From the NCBI GenBank assembly GCA_012270635.1, contig JAAXHX010000281.1, positions 1 to 6,894 on the forward strand: 6,894 nucleotides of DNA, written 5' to 3'. How positions within the stretch are numbered: the first letter of the stretch is position 1; the number at the start of each line of letters is the position of its first letter. The position numbers and the translations under genes are program-made. The DNA is from Dehalococcoidia bacterium. Lineage in GTDB: Bacteria > Chloroflexota > Dehalococcoidia > Plut-88900. Shown one piece after another: positions 5,605 through 6,894 of the stretch. Below the pieces are notes generated by a model. That model was not told the DNA's origin. It did no database searches and was given only the letters and a program-made list of their open reading frames with translations.

Positions 5605-6354
5605 TCAGGAATGGGGGATCTCTTCGCCCTGCCGGGGCTCGATCCTGGAAGCGCCGTAAGTCTGGATGTCGCCCAAATCCGGCTCGCCGTCATATAAGAG
5701 AGTGGAAGAGCCGGTGAGGCGGGCGAGCTCTATGGTGCCCCGCACGTTCACGGTGAGTTGACTTGCCCCATCGAGGACTACGGAGGCCCGATCGATGGAG
5801 AAGTGCTGGAGATCGAGGACGCTGGCGCCCGAGGCGCGCACCGAGAGGTTGTCGGCGGAGCCGGCGATGGTGAGCTTGCTGGCGCCGTTGATGCGCAGGT
5901 CCGCCTCCCGGGCCTCAACGTAGCCCTCCAGCACGCTGGCCCCAGACAGGCTTATGCCAAGGTCGTTGGCGGAGGAGAAGCCCTCCAGGGAGGCCCGGCT
6001 GGCGCCCGTGAGCATGACGCCGCGAAGCTCGGGCATGGTGATGCGGGCCCTTAGGGTAACTTCCTTGTAGTCCCCGGCCTCGAGGCCGATACGGAGGGTG
6101 TCGCCCTCCTTTTCCGCTTCGACCAGGTCGATGACGTTGTCGTCGGCGGACAGGGAGACGCTGAACTGGGGCGACTCCTTGACCTCTACGTGGAAGGCGT
6201 TGCCCACGTTGACCCTGCTGAAGCCTTCCAGCGGCTTGATCTGCGATACCACGGTCCCCGAGCCGGGGACCGCGCGTCTACCGGCCTGGCGCCGGGCAAC
6301 CAGCACTATCATGATGATCAGAATGATGATGACCGCGATTATTACAAGTCCCAA
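5605..6354 (-). CDS. Membrane-anchored DUF2807 (head GIN domain) beta-helix protein
   Basis: This is a 249-residue protein. Residues 1-20 are an uncharged run of Ile, Leu, Val and Met followed by ARRQAGRR, a signal-anchor that would place the rest outside the membrane. The domain starts around residue 43 with GFSRVNVGNAFHVEV, the typical DUF2807 opening. Seven Gly-Ala/Ser-Ser motifs follow, at residues 117, 138, 157, 176, 196, 215 and 234. They are spaced 19-21 residues apart, one per rung of a right-handed beta-helix-like fold. The molecular function of the family is unknown; older annotations call it a putative auto-transporter adhesin, which I would not adopt here. The start is TTG with GAGAGG five bases upstream; no ATG gives a full membrane anchor with a comparable binding site. 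It begins 57 bases after the NHL gene's stop and is followed by a PspC gene, a pairing consistent with an envelope-related unit. Confidence 0.85.
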   Translation of the reverse strand: MGLVIIAVIIILIIMIVLVARRQAGRRAVPGSGTVVSQIKPLEGFSRVNVGNAFHVEVKESPQFSVSLSADDNVIDLVEAEKEGDTLRIGLEAGDYKEVTLRARITMPELRGVMLTGASRASLEGFSSANDLGISLSGASVLEGYVEAREADLRINGASKLTIAGSADNLSVRASGASVLDLQHFSIDRASVVLDGASQLTVNVRGTIELARLTGSSTLLYDGEPDLGDIQTYGASRIEPRQGEEIPHS

Positions 6355-6359
6355 ATCGG

Positions 6360-6365
6360 CCTCTC
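6360..6365 (-). promoter_or_regulatory. Ribosome binding site supporting the TTG start of the DUF2807 gene
   Basis: GAGAGG on the minus strand lies 5 bases before the TTG at 6352-6354. It supports initiation at this non-ATG codon, which preserves the whole hydrophobic anchor. Confidence 0.5.
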
Positions 6366-6411
6366 TTCTTTACGGCGTGCGGGGGAGTGGGGTTGCAATT
6401 CCCTCGACCCT

Positions 6412-6894
6412 CTAAACGGACTGCTTGACCAGCTTCTGCAGGCTGCGCATTTCCGCGGGGTTTTCCATGCGGCTGGCAACCATGGTCCAGGAGACCTCGG
6501 CGACATAGACGTCGCCCCGGGAGTCGACGGCAATCCCGTGCGCGGCGAGGAAGTGGCCGGGCCCCTCGCCCTGGGTGGGCATCCCGAGGCGGGCCAGGAG
6601 CTTGCCCTCCGTGGTGTAGACGCTGACCCGGTTGCCGACGTTGGGGGCGTCGGCGAAGTAGGAGTCGCCGCAAAGCTCGGCCACGTAGAGATTGCCGTCG
6701 GGGCCCAGGGCCATGCCCGCGGGCTTCCAGACGTTCTGCCAGATGTGCTGGAGCTTTCCCTTAGTATCGAAGACCTGGATGCGGTTGCATTCCCGGTCTC
6801 CGACTATGACGTTGTCATCGTTATCGACAAGGATGGTGTGGGGGATGACGAACTCTCCGGGGTCGATGCCCGGGCCTCCCCAGGAGGCTATGTG
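6412..6894 (-). CDS. NHL-repeat / six-bladed beta-propeller protein, C-terminal part, cut by window edge
   Basis: The last 160 residues of a longer protein are visible; the N-terminal part lies beyond the right edge and relatives are often about 300 residues. NHL-type blades are clear: HTILVDNDDNVIVGDRECNR followed by IQVFDTKGKL; then PAGMALGPDGNLYVAE followed by RVSVYTTEGKLLARLG; then HGIAVDSRGDVYVAEVSW. Each has the Gly-Asn/Asp-Val/Leu-Tyr/Ile-Val strand and the V-F/Y-D/T-x-x-G-K strand of such blades. The protein ends in EMRSLQKLVKQSV, a tail I associate with the peptidyl-alpha-hydroxyglycine amidating lyase-like propellers common in SAR202-type genomes. Propellers bind ligands or catalyse lyase and hydrolase reactions, so the role is open. 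Because the N terminus is missing, a signal peptide cannot be judged. It is followed in the same direction by the DUF2807 gene, 57 bases on, so shared transcription is possible but less certain than within the next three genes. Confidence 0.85.
   Translation of the reverse strand, partial: HIASWGGPGIDPGEFVIPHTILVDNDDNVIVGDRECNRIQVFDTKGKLQHIWQNVWKPAGMALGPDGNLYVAELCGDSYFADAPNVGNRVSVYTTEGKLLARLGMPTQGEGPGHFLAAHGIAVDSRGDVYVAEVSWTMVASRMENPAEMRSLQKLVKQSV

Noticed and set aside
5589..5693. Longer 112-residue reading of the PspC protein
   Set aside because: The extra N-terminal residues have no family likeness and lie within the end of the DUF2807 coding sequence; the ATG at 5586-5588 gives the standard PspC opening.

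Overview
The window is GC-rich, densely packed bacterial chromosome. The gene mix (a Uma2-type nuclease, an NHL beta-propeller protein, an imidazolonepropionase-like amidohydrolase, a PspC/DUF2807 pair, and two genes that appear to start at TTG) looks like a Chloroflexota, Dehalococcoidia/SAR202-like genome, probably environmental. That assignment is inference from family content, not from a marker gene. There are no rRNAs, tRNAs, CRISPR arrays or intact insertion sequences.

Layout. (1) Positions 1-2050 are read leftwards: a lone Uma2 family nuclease, then a thioredoxin-reductase-like flavoprotein, then the N-terminal half of ribose-5-phosphate isomerase B, cut by the left edge. (2) Positions 2096-3713 are read rightwards. 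An open frame holds what looks like the C-terminal tail of a zeta-toxin-type kinase. It is joined by a GTGA overlap to a small protein, which is joined by an ATGA overlap to a complete amidohydrolase. (3) Positions 3714-3842 are a convergent intergenic gap with a degenerate palindromic repeat that may end transcription from both sides. (4) Positions 3843-6894 are read leftwards: the C-terminal half of an NHL-repeat protein (cut by the right edge), a membrane-anchored DUF2807 beta-helix protein, a small PspC-domain membrane protein and a 14-segment DHA2 drug exporter. The last three are 12-16 bases apart and are probably one transcript.

How the genes may work together. DUF2807, PspC and the DHA2 exporter form a plausible envelope or membrane-stress and efflux unit. 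The thioredoxin reductase and RpiB are housekeeping functions in one direction, with an untranslated spacer of 69 bases. The most unusual spot is the junction at about 2060-2270. There, only the tail of a putative zeta-type kinase gene survives next to an oppositely oriented Uma2 gene, while its small downstream partner stays open and is now coupled to a metabolic hydrolase.
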